From Neobacillus cucumis (lineage in GTDB: Bacteria > Bacillota > Bacilli > Bacillales_B > DSM-18226): 64,000 nt of DNA. Both the position numbers and the translations under genes were made by a program. Positions within the stretch are counted from its first letter, which is position 1. Every line of letters starts with the position of its first letter. The notes under the pieces are model-generated. The model searched no databases, had not been told where the DNA came from, and worked only from the letters and a program-made list of their open reading frames with translations. The stretch spans positions 124,001 to 188,000 of the forward strand of contig NZ_JAMBOH010000010.1 of the NCBI RefSeq assembly GCF_023715505.1, given 5' to 3'. Below are positions 44,941 through 53,689 of the stretch, one piece after another.

Positions 44941-46083
44941 TTAAGCGTATATTTGTTGTTCACGTTCTTGGATAACATCCGTGTAATGGCAGATGAGGTT
45001 ATTTAATATATGATTCCAGCTCTGGGTTAGAGCATAGTTTCTGCCAGAGAGCCCCATTTTTTGCCGTAGCAATTCATTTGTTAATAGCTGCATTATGGCT
45101 GCCGAAAAATCCTGCACATTACTAGGGTTACACAAGAGTCCGGTTACCCCCGGCTTAATAATATTCTGCACACCACCCGATTTAGCACCTATCACTGGTG
45201 TTCCGCTAGCAAGTGATTCCAACACCACATTTCCAAAGGTTTCGGAGGCTGAAGGGAAAACAAATAAGTCAGATGCCGCATAGACTTCTGCCAAACGCTC
45301 CCCATCTAAATATCCTGTAAACGTCATATTGCCCGGTGCTTGGGTTTCAAGTTCCTCCCGCAGTGGACCGTCGCCAATGATTAGCCAATGAATTCTTTGA
45401 TTAATGTCTGATGGAATAGACTTTGCTGCAGCTAAGAGGGTAGATAAATCCTTCTCAGGTGCTAATCGGCCAACATACGTCAATATAAAGGAATCTTGCA
45501 GGCTGTAACGGTTTATAACGGATTTCTTATCATAATAAGGATGAAACAGCTGGCAATCCACACCTCTCGGCCAAAGCTCAAGATTGGTAAAACCATGCTG
45601 CTTTAATAGTTGGAATGTTGCTGAAGAGGGGACGAAGATCTTTTTACAGGTTTGATAGAACCAGTGCATATAATTCCAATGTAGTTTCGATAGAAATGGA
45701 AGGCTATAACTCTGTAAATAATCGTCAAAATTGGTATGGTACGAGCCAACAAGTGGGATATTTAGTTTTTTTGAAAAATATACTCCACAAAGGCCGATGT
45801 TAAACGGGGTGGCTACATGAATTAGATCAGGTGAGAAGTTTAGGAGTTCCGACTTCATTTGAGAAAGGTTTGGAAAAGCTAACCGGCATTCAGGATACAT
45901 GAAAAAGGAAAGGCTCTTAGAGCGGTGAATATGGCAAGAAGCATGTTCCTCTGTAGGAGAGGCGGGTGCAAATAGTTTAAAGGTAATGTTTTGGTTCTCT
46001 AAGAAGTTAGTCAATCTTTTCAGCGTTCGGGCAACACCGTTTATCTCAGGATAAAAAGTATCAGTGAAAATGGCAATTCTCAT
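44941..46083 (-). CDS. Glycosyltransferase family 4 (GT-B fold)
   Basis: A 380-aa GT4 transferase: N-terminal DTFYPEINGVARTLKRL, then GSYHTNFDDYLQSY, LTYVGRLAPEKDLSTLL, and the donor-binding E-x7-E block FVFPSASETFGNVVLESLASG. Such enzymes move a sugar from a nucleotide- or lipid-linked donor, often to a membrane lipid. It is the last gene of a minus-strand set after ugd and a PAP2 phosphatase, so a glucuronic-acid-containing glycolipid or polymer is a reasonable guess. ATG 46083 follows AGGAGGG. Confidence 0.88.
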   Translation of the reverse strand: MRIAIFTDTFYPEINGVARTLKRLTNFLENQNITFKLFAPASPTEEHASCHIHRSKSLSFFMYPECRLAFPNLSQMKSELLNFSPDLIHVATPFNIGLCGVYFSKKLNIPLVGSYHTNFDDYLQSYSLPFLSKLHWNYMHWFYQTCKKIFVPSSATFQLLKQHGFTNLELWPRGVDCQLFHPYYDKKSVINRYSLQDSFILTYVGRLAPEKDLSTLLAAAKSIPSDINQRIHWLIIGDGPLREELETQAPGNMTFTGYLDGERLAEVYAASDLFVFPSASETFGNVVLESLASGTPVIGAKSGGVQNIIKPGVTGLLCNPSNVQDFSAAIMQLLTNELLRQKMGLSGRNYALTQSWNHILNNLICHYTDVIQEREQQIYA

Positions 46084-46107
46084 ATCATCCCTCCTAACAT
46101 TCCTATC

Positions 46108-46638
46108 TTACAAACATAACAAACAAAAACAAATAACTCCGGTGAGGGTGCCAAGCATGCCGCCAGCAAGGATATCAGAAGGATAGTGAAGTCCTAAATA
46201 AATTCTAGATATCCCTACACACGTTCCTAAAGGAATTAGTACAAATGCAAGTTGCGGTATGGATAAAATATAAGGGGTTACCACGGAAAAAATGGCCGTT
46301 GTATGCCCTGATGGGAAGGAATGATCCTGTAAAGGATTAGTCGGAAACTTGGTACTTTCTATCATCAAATATGGTCTTTTTCGTGGAAACAGCTGTTTGA
46401 TGACATGGACTGGGATATGGCTTGCCGATAATGCAAGTGCGCTGCTAATAGCCGTTAATCTAGGTTCACCTGTAGAGATTATGATAAGAAGAAAGGAAGC
46501 TGCGATGGTGATATCTGCCCCTCCAAACTGTGTAATAATTCGGAAGAATAGATTTAACAGCTTTTTATCGTAATGTCGATTTACTCGTTGTAATAAGCGG
46601 CATTCAAATCCATAAACTGCATGGATTATCTTCATCAT
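46108..46638 (-). CDS. PAP2-family phosphatase (undecaprenyl pyrophosphatase-like)
   Basis: A 176-aa membrane phosphatase with the three PAP2 motifs: KQLFPRKRP, PSGHTTA and SRIYLGLHYPSD, on about five membrane segments. These enzymes dephosphorylate lipid phosphates such as undecaprenyl pyrophosphate or phosphatidate. The start is taken at the double ATG at 46638, which has GGAGGGGG at good spacing, rather than ATG 46656. It lies between ugd and the glycosyltransferase, suggesting recycling or processing of a lipid carrier in the same pathway. Confidence 0.88.
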   Translation of the reverse strand: MMKIIHAVYGFECRLLQRVNRHYDKKLLNLFFRIITQFGGADITIAASFLLIIISTGEPRLTAISSALALSASHIPVHVIKQLFPRKRPYLMIESTKFPTNPLQDHSFPSGHTTAIFSVVTPYILSIPQLAFVLIPLGTCVGISRIYLGLHYPSDILAGGMLGTLTGVICFCLLCL

Positions 46639-46660
46639 GGTCACTTCCCCCTCCATAAGG

Positions 46661-47968
46661 TTACATTGTAATGTCAGGTCTCCCTACAGATCGATACGTA
46701 ATCGGATACTGTTGAACAGCCTGAAGTGAATAACAATTACGGCCATCAATAACTATTGGTTTTTTCATATGTGTTAGATAGACCTCTAAAGGAAGATGTC
46801 TTATTTGTTCCCACTCTGTTGCAATAATGGCAAGTTCAGCGTCTGTGAGTGCTTTTCGAATATCTTGGCTATAAGTAATCGTATCACCTAATATTCTCTG
46901 AGCATTGGGTATAGCAATGGGATCATAGGCACAAATATCGGCACCTTCCACAGACAGTTCGTTGACAAGGGTTAAAGCCGCTGACTCACGGACATCATCT
47001 GTATCTGCTTTAAACGCTAATCCAAGTAGGGCAACTTTTTTCCCTTTTAATGATCCGGTCAGCTCTTTTGCTTTTACAATCGGAAGCGATTGTTGACGAT
47101 TATTTACTTGAATGACCGCATCAAGCAGGGGGAGAGGCTGTTTCAAATGCCAGCCAAGCTGTGCAAGTGCTTTTGTATCCTTAGGAAAACAGGCGCCGCC
47201 ATAGCCAATTCCAGCTTTAAGAAAATGAGGGCCAATCCGTTTGTCCAGCCCGATTCCATATGCTACTTCCTCTATGTTCGCCCCGACATTCTCACAAATG
47301 CATGCCATCTCATTAATAAAACTAATTTTTGTTGCTAAAAAGGCATTGGAAGCATATTTAATTATTTCGGCACTTCGGATGTCCGTTTTGTAAATTGGGA
47401 TCTGCAAAGGCTGGTAAAACTGTTCCATAAAGGCTGCCACTTTGGGGTCACTGGTGCCGATCACGATACGGTCTCCATGAAAAAAATCAATAATGCCAGT
47501 ACCCTCACGAAGAAATTCGGGATTAGCAACTACTTCTGCTTGAAGGTTAGGAGGTTTTCTGCTGTCAATGATTTGTTGAATGAGCTCGTTCGTACCCACT
47601 GGAACAGTACTTTTTGTGCACACAATGACATCCTGCTCAATATAGTGAGCGATGGTATGGGCAACCACATGAATGTATTTTAGGTCTGCTGAACCGTCAT
47701 GTTGTTCTGGGGTACCAACTGCAATGAAAATCAGCTCAGCTTTTGAGTATGCATCATACGGATTGATGGTGAAATTCAGCTGTTTGTTATGTAAATTTTT
47801 CACTATAAGGGACTCTAACCCAGGCTCATAGATGGGAGAACGTCCGCATTGCAGCATATCAATTTTCTCTTTTTGAATGTCTATGCATGTCACTTCGTGT
47901 CCCAGCTCCGCTAAACAAGCACTAGTGACCAATCCTACATACCCTGCTCCAGCAACCGTAACCTTCAT
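46661..47968 (-). CDS. ugd: UDP-glucose 6-dehydrogenase
   Basis: A 435-aa enzyme that oxidises UDP-glucose twice with NAD+ to UDP-glucuronate. N-terminal Rossmann motif VAGAGYVGLVTSACLAELG, the substrate-binding ANPEFLREGTGIIDF, catalytic cysteine in GYGGACFPKDTKAL and C-terminal LLGLAFKADTDDVRES. It is similar to TuaD/YtcA of B. subtilis. ATG 47968 follows GGAGGG. It is the first gene of the ugd-PAP2-glycosyltransferase set and supplies its sugar donor. Confidence 0.95.
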   Translation of the reverse strand: MKVTVAGAGYVGLVTSACLAELGHEVTCIDIQKEKIDMLQCGRSPIYEPGLESLIVKNLHNKQLNFTINPYDAYSKAELIFIAVGTPEQHDGSADLKYIHVVAHTIAHYIEQDVIVCTKSTVPVGTNELIQQIIDSRKPPNLQAEVVANPEFLREGTGIIDFFHGDRIVIGTSDPKVAAFMEQFYQPLQIPIYKTDIRSAEIIKYASNAFLATKISFINEMACICENVGANIEEVAYGIGLDKRIGPHFLKAGIGYGGACFPKDTKALAQLGWHLKQPLPLLDAVIQVNNRQQSLPIVKAKELTGSLKGKKVALLGLAFKADTDDVRESAALTLVNELSVEGADICAYDPIAIPNAQRILGDTITYSQDIRKALTDAELAIIATEWEQIRHLPLEVYLTHMKKPIVIDGRNCYSLQAVQQYPITYRSVGRPDITM

Positions 47969-48232
47969 CCAATCCCTCCAATGATTTGTTTACTCTATTG
48001 TATTAGCGGATAATGGATTTTTTCTAAACCTAGTGTAAAGAGAGTGTTAAGACTGTGTTAGTTTTAGTTAATAGGCGAAAATGCATTTAAATTATAATAC
48101 TTGAATCCGAGATAAATACTAGGTACACTTAAGATGTTCTAAATGAATAATTAATGAAATCGAATTAAACCCTATTAGCGTAGCAATGAACGCCATTGTT
48201 TTGTTAATGAAAGAAAAAAGGATGGGATGAAC

Positions 48233-49078
48233 ATGGATCAATTTCATCAAGGGCCAAATATTTATGTCGGTGAGGTTAATATAAAAGTAAAAAATCTAGA
48301 TTATTCCGTTACGTTTTATCAAAATATTATCGGTCTTCAGCTATTGGAGCAAAGTGAACGGAAGGCTGTTCTAACCGCTGACGGACAAACTCCCCTGTTA
48401 ACGCTGGAAGAACCAGTGGATGTCATTCCGAAACAAGAGCACATGTCAGGGTTGTACCATTTTGCGGTATTACTTCCAACGCGTGCCGACTTAGGAGACT
48501 TTTTACGCCACTTAATCTTGACAGGGTACCCGCTAGGAGCAGCCGATCATTATGTAAGTGAGGCATTGTATCTGAATGACCCTGATGGTAATGGGATTGA
48601 AGTTTATCGGGACCGTCCGTCTCTTGAGTGGACCTGGAAAAACGATTTGGTGGAAATGGCCACTGAAGAGTTGGATGCAGAAGGGATTCTAGCGGATGGT
48701 ACGGGTGAGTGGAAGGGCCTTCCATCCGGAACAATTATGGGGCATATTCATCTCCATGTAGGTGATTTAGAAAAAGCAAAGGATTTTTATACAAAAGGAA
48801 TTGGCTTTGAGGTTGTGAGTTACTACCCGCAGGCGGTATTTCTTTCGTCAGGCAAGTATCACCATCACGTCGCTATCAATACTTGGCAAGGTTCAGGGGC
48901 CCCAACACCTCCGGAAAATAGCGCTGGTTTAAATTGGTATTCCCTCGTCTTCCCTAATCATGAGGCAAGAGAGATAGTCAGGAAACAACTAGAGCAAATT
49001 GGTGCTCCTATAAGAAATGAAGGAACCTTTTACGTCACAAATGATCCTGCAGGAAACCAAATTCGCTTAGTAATTTAA
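48233..49078 (+). CDS. catE: Catechol 2,3-dioxygenase (VOC/extradiol type)
   Basis: A two-module VOC-fold extradiol dioxygenase (281 aa) resembling B. subtilis CatE (YfiE). The N-terminal module has VGEVNIKVKNLDYSVTFYQNI and DPDGNGIEVYRDRP; the C-terminal module has GHIHLHVGDLEKAKDFY, SSGKYHHHVAINTW and NDPAGNQIRLVI. Metal ligands should be the two histidines and a glutamate of the C-terminal module. It opens the catechol ring next to a hydroxyl group, giving 2-hydroxymuconic semialdehyde. ATG 48233 is favoured over 48227 by spacing from GGATGGG. It stands alone, far from the hydratase-like gene at 11801. Confidence 0.88.
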   Translation: MDQFHQGPNIYVGEVNIKVKNLDYSVTFYQNIIGLQLLEQSERKAVLTADGQTPLLTLEEPVDVIPKQEHMSGLYHFAVLLPTRADLGDFLRHLILTGYPLGAADHYVSEALYLNDPDGNGIEVYRDRPSLEWTWKNDLVEMATEELDAEGILADGTGEWKGLPSGTIMGHIHLHVGDLEKAKDFYTKGIGFEVVSYYPQAVFLSSGKYHHHVAINTWQGSGAPTPPENSAGLNWYSLVFPNHEAREIVRKQLEQIGAPIRNEGTFYVTNDPAGNQIRLVI

Positions 49079-49085
49079 AGAAAGA

Positions 49086-49126
49086 AAATATCCCGGCTCT
49101 TATAAAAGAAGGGCCGGGGATATTTT
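49086..49126 (+). terminator. Terminator after catE
   Basis: AAATATCCCGGC pairs with GCCGGGGATATTT (one bulge) and ends in a short T-rich tract. It can also serve the convergent small gene on the minus strand. Confidence 0.7.
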
Positions 49127-49151
49127 GTATAGATTAGAATTTAACCAAACC

Positions 49152-49382
49152 TTATGAGAAAAATCCTAATGCATATTTTATGCCCTCTTCTATTTCATTG
49201 GTTTCATAGCCCTGTAAATCTTCAAGAGTGATTTCCATTTTTGTTCCCGCTAAAGAGTAGCCACTGTCTAGATTAACATCTAACAGGACCTCATACCCAT
49301 TCGCGGTTGGGATAATTTGGATAATGTCGTAATCACGAATCGCAGTACCCGTTTCATATTCAATCGGCTCTAACTCAGACAT
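49152..49382 (-). CDS. Small acidic protein of unknown function
   Basis: A 76-aa acidic protein, mostly polar, with no signal or membrane segment (MSELEPIEYETGT..., a central IIPTANGYEVLLDVNLDSGY). A perfect AGGAGG precedes ATG 49382 on the minus strand, so it is probably expressed. I do not recognise its family. It is convergent with catE, and a GTGACAGGCACC palindrome lies upstream of it. Confidence 0.65.
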   Translation of the reverse strand: MSELEPIEYETGTAIRDYDIIQIIPTANGYEVLLDVNLDSGYSLAGTKMEITLEDLQGYETNEIEEGIKYALGFFS

Positions 49383-49463
49383 AAAACAACCTCCTATTCA
49401 TCTTCAAACAAGATTATTTTCCACTAAACCAAAAAAATAATTCGGTGCATTCACTATTCAAGC

Positions 49464-49514
49464 GGTGCCTGTCACCATTATTACTTTATTTAGAGTAATA
49501 ACAGTGACAGGCAC
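49464..49514. repeat. GTGCCTGTCAC palindromic repeat, third copy
   Basis: GGTGCCTGTCAC (49464-49475) and GTGACAGGCAC (49504-49514) enclose an inner pair (ATTATTACT / AGTAATAA). Unlike the other two copies it has no T-run, and it lies between two divergent genes, so it is not acting as a simple terminator. Confidence 0.8.
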
Positions 49515-49623
49515 TATTATTCCGTCATAGTACTTGTAAAAGGTTTTTGTTGAGAATGTGACGAATTATGAAATGGGAAGGCTATTTAGTATTAGTGTAT
49601 TACTTGTAAAGGGTGTGATGGTG

Positions 49624-50379
49624 ATGTGTTTGATTCTGTTTGCCTATCGTGTTCGTAAGGAGTATCAACTAATTGTCGCGGCAAATCGTGATGAATTTTA
49701 TCAACGGCCGACTGCCCCGGCACACTTCTGGGAGGATCAGCCTGATATTCTTGCCGGACGGGACCTAGAAAAAATGGGCACCTGGATGGGAGTGACAACG
49801 AGCGGGCGCTTTGCGGCATTGACTAATTACCGCGATCCCAAGGAAGCAACAGAGGGAAAACGTTCACGAGGAGAATTAGTGGCTGATGCCTTGATATATA
49901 AAGGGAATATGGAAGAGTATATGCAAAATCTTGAAGTACATAATCACTTGTATCCAGGCTATAACTTATTAGTAGGGGATGGGAACGAATTATATTATTA
50001 CTCTAATGTCGGCGGAAAACTGGAAAAACTAACTCCAGGTATATATGGTGTGAGTAACCATTTATTAAATAGCAGCTGGCCAAAGGTGGAAAAAGGGTGG
50101 GAAGGTTTGGCACGAATAATAAGTGAGAAAAACGATGGGATGGAAGAAGCGTTGTTTGCCCTTCTGCAAAATGCGGATCCCGCCCCGGATGAGGCTCTTC
50201 CAAGTACAGGGCTTACATTGGAATGGGAGCGGATGCTTTCGCCCTTGTTTATTGAGAGTGAGCATTATGGAACGAGAAGTTCAACGGTGATGTTAATGAC
50301 AGGGACGAAGCTTCGATATATAGAAAGAGTCTTTTCGAAGAACGGCGAAAATAACCAACAATATACGATTGAACTGTAA
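49624..50379 (+). CDS. NRDE-family (TANGO2-like) protein
   Basis: A 251-aa protein starting MCLILFAYRV with the namesake ANRDEFYQRPTAPAHFW and DILAGRDLEKMGTWMGVT blocks, then LTNYRDPKEA. NRDE proteins begin Met-Cys, and the exposed cysteine may act as an N-terminal nucleophile. ATG 49624 fits this, while in-frame codons upstream do not. Some relatives bind haem or act in membrane and vesicle trafficking in eukaryotes; the bacterial role is not settled. It stands alone between catE and the RpiR regulator. Confidence 0.8.
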   Translation: MCLILFAYRVRKEYQLIVAANRDEFYQRPTAPAHFWEDQPDILAGRDLEKMGTWMGVTTSGRFAALTNYRDPKEATEGKRSRGELVADALIYKGNMEEYMQNLEVHNHLYPGYNLLVGDGNELYYYSNVGGKLEKLTPGIYGVSNHLLNSSWPKVEKGWEGLARIISEKNDGMEEALFALLQNADPAPDEALPSTGLTLEWERMLSPLFIESEHYGTRSSTVMLMTGTKLRYIERVFSKNGENNQQYTIEL

Positions 50380-50387
50380 CTTTAAAA

Positions 50388-50407
50388 CTAATGAAACGTT
50401 TAATTAG
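50388..50407. promoter_or_regulatory. AAACGTTT-centred palindrome between the NRDE gene and the rpiR-type gene
   Basis: CTAATGAAACGTTTAATTAG is a 20-bp palindrome with one mismatch. It has the same core and flanks as the array at 58435-58556 and the site at 43384. Confidence 0.5.
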
Positions 50408-50599
50408 AAGACTGGAGTTTATGTATTAAGACTGAAGTTACCATCGGAAATTTAAATTCAACGAAGAGAGAATTCAGTTTCTTGTTGGACGAAAATGCTT
50501 GTTTACGTTTTAAATAAATAAAATCAAGTAGAAAATTGTTAAATAATTATTATAAAATAGGAAATAGACGAATATGAAAGGGAAAGTAGAGGAACGTCA

Positions 50600-51466
50600 A
50601 TGAGCGAATTGAACGTAAATACAAATCCAGGTTTTTTCACCAGAATAAATGCCGCCATGTCAAGGCTTCGGGATTCAGAAAAAAAAATTATCGAGTTTAT
50701 CGAACAAAATCAGGACGAGATTATACATCTTTCCATTACGGAAGTAGCTGAAAGAAGTGAAACAAGTGAATCGTCTGTTGTCCGATTATGTAAAAGGCTT
50801 GGTTATAAAGGATTCCAAGATTTGAAGATAAATTTGGCGAAGGAAGTCATCGCCCCGGAAAAGCAGATTCATGAAGTTATTGAAAAAGGTGACGACGTCG
50901 TCATGATTAAAAAGAAGGTATTTCAGTCAAACATTCAAGCACTATACGATTCTATAGAGGTTTGTAATGATGGGGAACTAAGGAAGGCTGTGGATGCCAT
51001 TTCAAATGCCCGTTTCATTGAGTTTTATGGAACAGGCGGGTCCGGAACCGTAGCATTAGATGCTCACCACAAGCTATTAAAATTAGGGATTAAATCATTT
51101 GCGTATAACGATACAATTTTGCAAGCTATGTCAGCCAGTGTGCTCACAAATCAAGATGTTGTGATTGGAATTTCCCATACAGGCTCCAACACAGATGTTT
51201 TAGCAGCTCTGAAGTTAGCGAAAGAAGCGGGGGCAACGATAATTTGTATTACAAATTCATCAAAATCGCCGATTACGAAAATATCGGATATCGTCTTGCA
51301 AACAGCTTCAAATGAGACATTGTTTCGAACCGATGCGATTTCTTCAAGAATTGCTCAATTAACTATTATTGATATTTTAGTTGCTGCGGTTGCCAACCAG
51401 CAATATGAATTGTATTACAGCAACCTCCAGAAAACACGTAAATCCACCATAGATAAAAAACTGTAA
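50600..51466 (+). CDS. RpiR-family transcriptional regulator
   Basis: A 288-aa regulator: N-terminal helix-turn-helix (about 12-85, ITEVAERSETSESSVVRLCKRLGYKGFQDLK) and a SIS sugar-phosphate-binding domain (about 120-260, EFYGTGGSGTVALDAHHKLL, GISHTGSNTDVLAALKLAKEAGA). RpiR regulators answer to phosphosugars. It precedes a five-gene catabolic set, and GGAAAT/ATTTCC palindromes in the 312-bp gap downstream are its probable operators. ATG 50600 follows AGAGGA. Confidence 0.92.
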   Translation: MSELNVNTNPGFFTRINAAMSRLRDSEKKIIEFIEQNQDEIIHLSITEVAERSETSESSVVRLCKRLGYKGFQDLKINLAKEVIAPEKQIHEVIEKGDDVVMIKKKVFQSNIQALYDSIEVCNDGELRKAVDAISNARFIEFYGTGGSGTVALDAHHKLLKLGIKSFAYNDTILQAMSASVLTNQDVVIGISHTGSNTDVLAALKLAKEAGATIICITNSSKSPITKISDIVLQTASNETLFRTDAISSRIAQLTIIDILVAAVANQQYELYYSNLQKTRKSTIDKKL

Positions 51467-51507
51467 GGGATTTCAGAAAAAAAGTTTCACTTTTTTTAAA
51501 ATAAATG

Positions 51508-51742
51508 TTGAAGGAAATTACCATCACGTGATATGATGAGTTTGTAAATAAAGTTTTTAGAAAATTCAATATCTACTCTTAGCAATTTATAATGCAAGCA
51601 TAGTCAAGTGCCCTAAAAAGGTGAATTTGACTCAAAAATTCACTAAGATCTTCTTCTAGCATGGATAAACTGGTTTAAATAAAAGAATAGAGGAAATTAT
51701 CTTCTATTTTTTTATAAAAATAATGAAGGAAATTTCCTTCAT
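51508..51742. promoter_or_regulatory. Three GGAAAT palindromes: probable RpiR operators
   Basis: The 312-bp gap upstream of the dehydrogenase gene holds TTGAAGGAAATTACCATCA (51508-51526, imperfect) and an ATAGA-GGAAATTATC-TTCTAT type repeat (51687-51707). The third, ATGAAGGAAATTTCCTTCAT (51723-51742), is a perfect 20-bp palindrome 36 bp before the start codon. A fourth, GGAAATATTTCC, lies at 56769, upstream of the last gene of the set. Shared sequence and position point to the adjacent RpiR protein. Confidence 0.65.
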
Positions 51743-51778
51743 AAAGAACCATACTAACCTAAAAGGAGCAAAGGAGTT

Positions 51779-52816
51779 ATGAGAGCAGCTGTATTTCATG
51801 GACCGAATGAACTGAAGCTTGAAGAGGTAAAAAAGCCGGAAATAAATGAACATGAGGTACTTGTTAGAGTTAATGCCAGTGCTGTATGTGGTACAGATGT
51901 CCGTATTTTTGAAGGGAAAAAGACAAAGGGTGTCAGAACTCCTTCAGTCATTGGTCATGAGCTTGTTGGCACAATTGAAGAAGTTGGCGGTCAAGTGAAA
52001 GGTTTTTTTGCAGGAGATCGGGTGGGAGTAATGCCTGTTATTCCGTGCAGGAAGTGTTACTACTGTTTAAATGGCAGAGAAAATGTCTGCGCAAACCGTA
52101 CAGCGATTGGATATGAGTACGATGGTGGTTTTGCGGAATATGTGAGGATTCCTAGCGCAGCTCTCGAAGCAGGGAATTTAGTGAAAATCCCGGATCATCT
52201 TACCTTTGAACAGGCCGTTATTACAGAGCCGCTTGCTTGCTGCATCAATGGTCAAAGAAAGGCAAATGTCAAAATGGGCGATGTTGTAGTGGTTATTGGA
52301 GGCGGACCCATTGGATTAATGCATGTTCAATTAGCGAAAATTGCAGGAGCAAGTACCGTTATTTTAAGTGAGCCAATTGGTCATCGCCGTGAAAAAGCAC
52401 TCCTTGCAGGAGCTGACTTTGCTGTAAATCCTAATATTGAATCATTAGAAGATATCGTGTTAAGTGAAACAGAAGGGCTGGGAGCCGATATTGTCATCAT
52501 GGCAATAGGCGTTCCTTTCTTAGTTAACTCTAGTGCGAACCTATTAAAAAAAGGTGGTATATTAAACCTTTTCGCTGGATTTACGAAAAATGTTATGTCA
52601 GAAATCGATCCAAACGTCATTCATTACAATGAAATTACGATCAACGGAACATCTGCTCTAACAAGAGCAGATTATCATAAATCACTATCACTGATTGCTT
52701 CTGGTCAGATTAATACTGAGGTAATTACCACAACTGGTTACACTCTTGATGATATTGAGAGGGCGATCATGGATGTGAAAAATGGAAATGGTATGAAGAC
52801 TGTTATTACTCAATAA
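51779..52816 (+). CDS. Zinc-dependent MDR alcohol/polyol dehydrogenase
   Basis: A 345-aa medium-chain dehydrogenase: catalytic zinc region VCGTDVRIFEGKK, GHELVG (59-64), structural zinc cysteines in CRKCYYCLNGRENVC (about 90-104), and Rossmann motif VVVIGGGPIGLMHVQLAK (about 168-185). It oxidises a secondary alcohol of a sugar, polyol or sugar acid with NAD(P)+. It is the first gene after the palindromic operators and heads a set with an aldolase, a FGGY kinase, a transporter and a hydroxyacid dehydrogenase. ATG 51779 follows AAAGGAG. Exact substrate unknown. Confidence 0.9.
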   Translation: MRAAVFHGPNELKLEEVKKPEINEHEVLVRVNASAVCGTDVRIFEGKKTKGVRTPSVIGHELVGTIEEVGGQVKGFFAGDRVGVMPVIPCRKCYYCLNGRENVCANRTAIGYEYDGGFAEYVRIPSAALEAGNLVKIPDHLTFEQAVITEPLACCINGQRKANVKMGDVVVVIGGGPIGLMHVQLAKIAGASTVILSEPIGHRREKALLAGADFAVNPNIESLEDIVLSETEGLGADIVIMAIGVPFLVNSSANLLKKGGILNLFAGFTKNVMSEIDPNVIHYNEITINGTSALTRADYHKSLSLIASGQINTEVITTTGYTLDDIERAIMDVKNGNGMKTVITQ

Positions 52817-52851
52817 AAAAACTATGAATATGAGAATAGGAGTGTTTTATT

Positions 52852-53676
52852 ATGGCATTTTTAGGTAAAGAAATTCGTATGAATCGTCTATTAAACCAAA
52901 AGTCTGGGAAACTATTAGCAGTTGCAGTTGACCAAGCAATGGCACGGGGGATTTTTGAAGAACTTATGCCAATCCAGCGTAAGTTGGATGAAATCGTTGC
53001 AGGTGGACCTGATGCAATTACCATGCATAAAGGAATTGCCGATATGTGTTACCGTCCGCATGCAGGAAAAACAGGCTTTATTTTGAAATGCTCTACGTTC
53101 TCCCCTTGGCAGCCAAATTATGATGCATGGGTTACTGAAGTAGATGAGGCAGTCCGTTTAGGAGCCGATGCTGTTTCCATGGGGTGTATTGTCGGTGGAG
53201 AGGACCAGCCAGAACAGCTCAGAAATCTTGGAATAATTGCCGGTCAAGCGGCTGCACATGGTTTGCCAATGATTGCCCACATTTATCCAAGAGGAAATCA
53301 AATCCCAGAGGATGACAAGAATAATTGGAAGCATGTAGCTTACGCTGTTCGTGCAGGTGCAGAGCTTGGAGTAGATATCGTAAAAACTAAGTATACTGGC
53401 AATCCAGAAACCTTCGCTAAGGTCGTCGCTTCTACACCAGGAAAGGTCGTAGTGGCAGGTGGAGATAACGGAAATAATATTGAAGACTATTTCCAAATGG
53501 TATACGATGTTATTGATGCTGGCGGAGTTGGAATCACCTTTGGAAGAATAGTATGGAACAATCCTAATCCAACAGCTGTTGTTACAGCGTTTAAAAACAT
53601 TATCCATAATAAAGGAACAGTAAAAGAAACACTGGAGCTTTATAACGAATTAATGAATTCACCAGTAACTGTATAG
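52852..53676 (+). CDS. Class I aldolase of the DhnA/LsrF type
   Basis: A 274-aa TIM-barrel aldolase of the DeoC/FbaB-type family. The likely Schiff-base lysine is in GVDIVKTKYTGN, and other blocks are AVDQAMARG, GADAVSMGCIVGG, MIAHIYPRGNQ and GGVGITFGRIVWNNP. Relatives include archaeal-type fructose-bisphosphate aldolase and LsrF, which acts on a phosphorylated AI-2 derivative. Here it sits next to a FGGY kinase, so it probably cleaves or transfers on a phosphorylated keto sugar. It is 36 bp after the dehydrogenase and 14 bp before the kinase. Confidence 0.85.
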   Translation: MAFLGKEIRMNRLLNQKSGKLLAVAVDQAMARGIFEELMPIQRKLDEIVAGGPDAITMHKGIADMCYRPHAGKTGFILKCSTFSPWQPNYDAWVTEVDEAVRLGADAVSMGCIVGGEDQPEQLRNLGIIAGQAAAHGLPMIAHIYPRGNQIPEDDKNNWKHVAYAVRAGAELGVDIVKTKYTGNPETFAKVVASTPGKVVVAGGDNGNNIEDYFQMVYDVIDAGGVGITFGRIVWNNPNPTAVVTAFKNIIHNKGTVKETLELYNELMNSPVTV

Positions 53677-53689
53677 AGGGTGATGAGTC

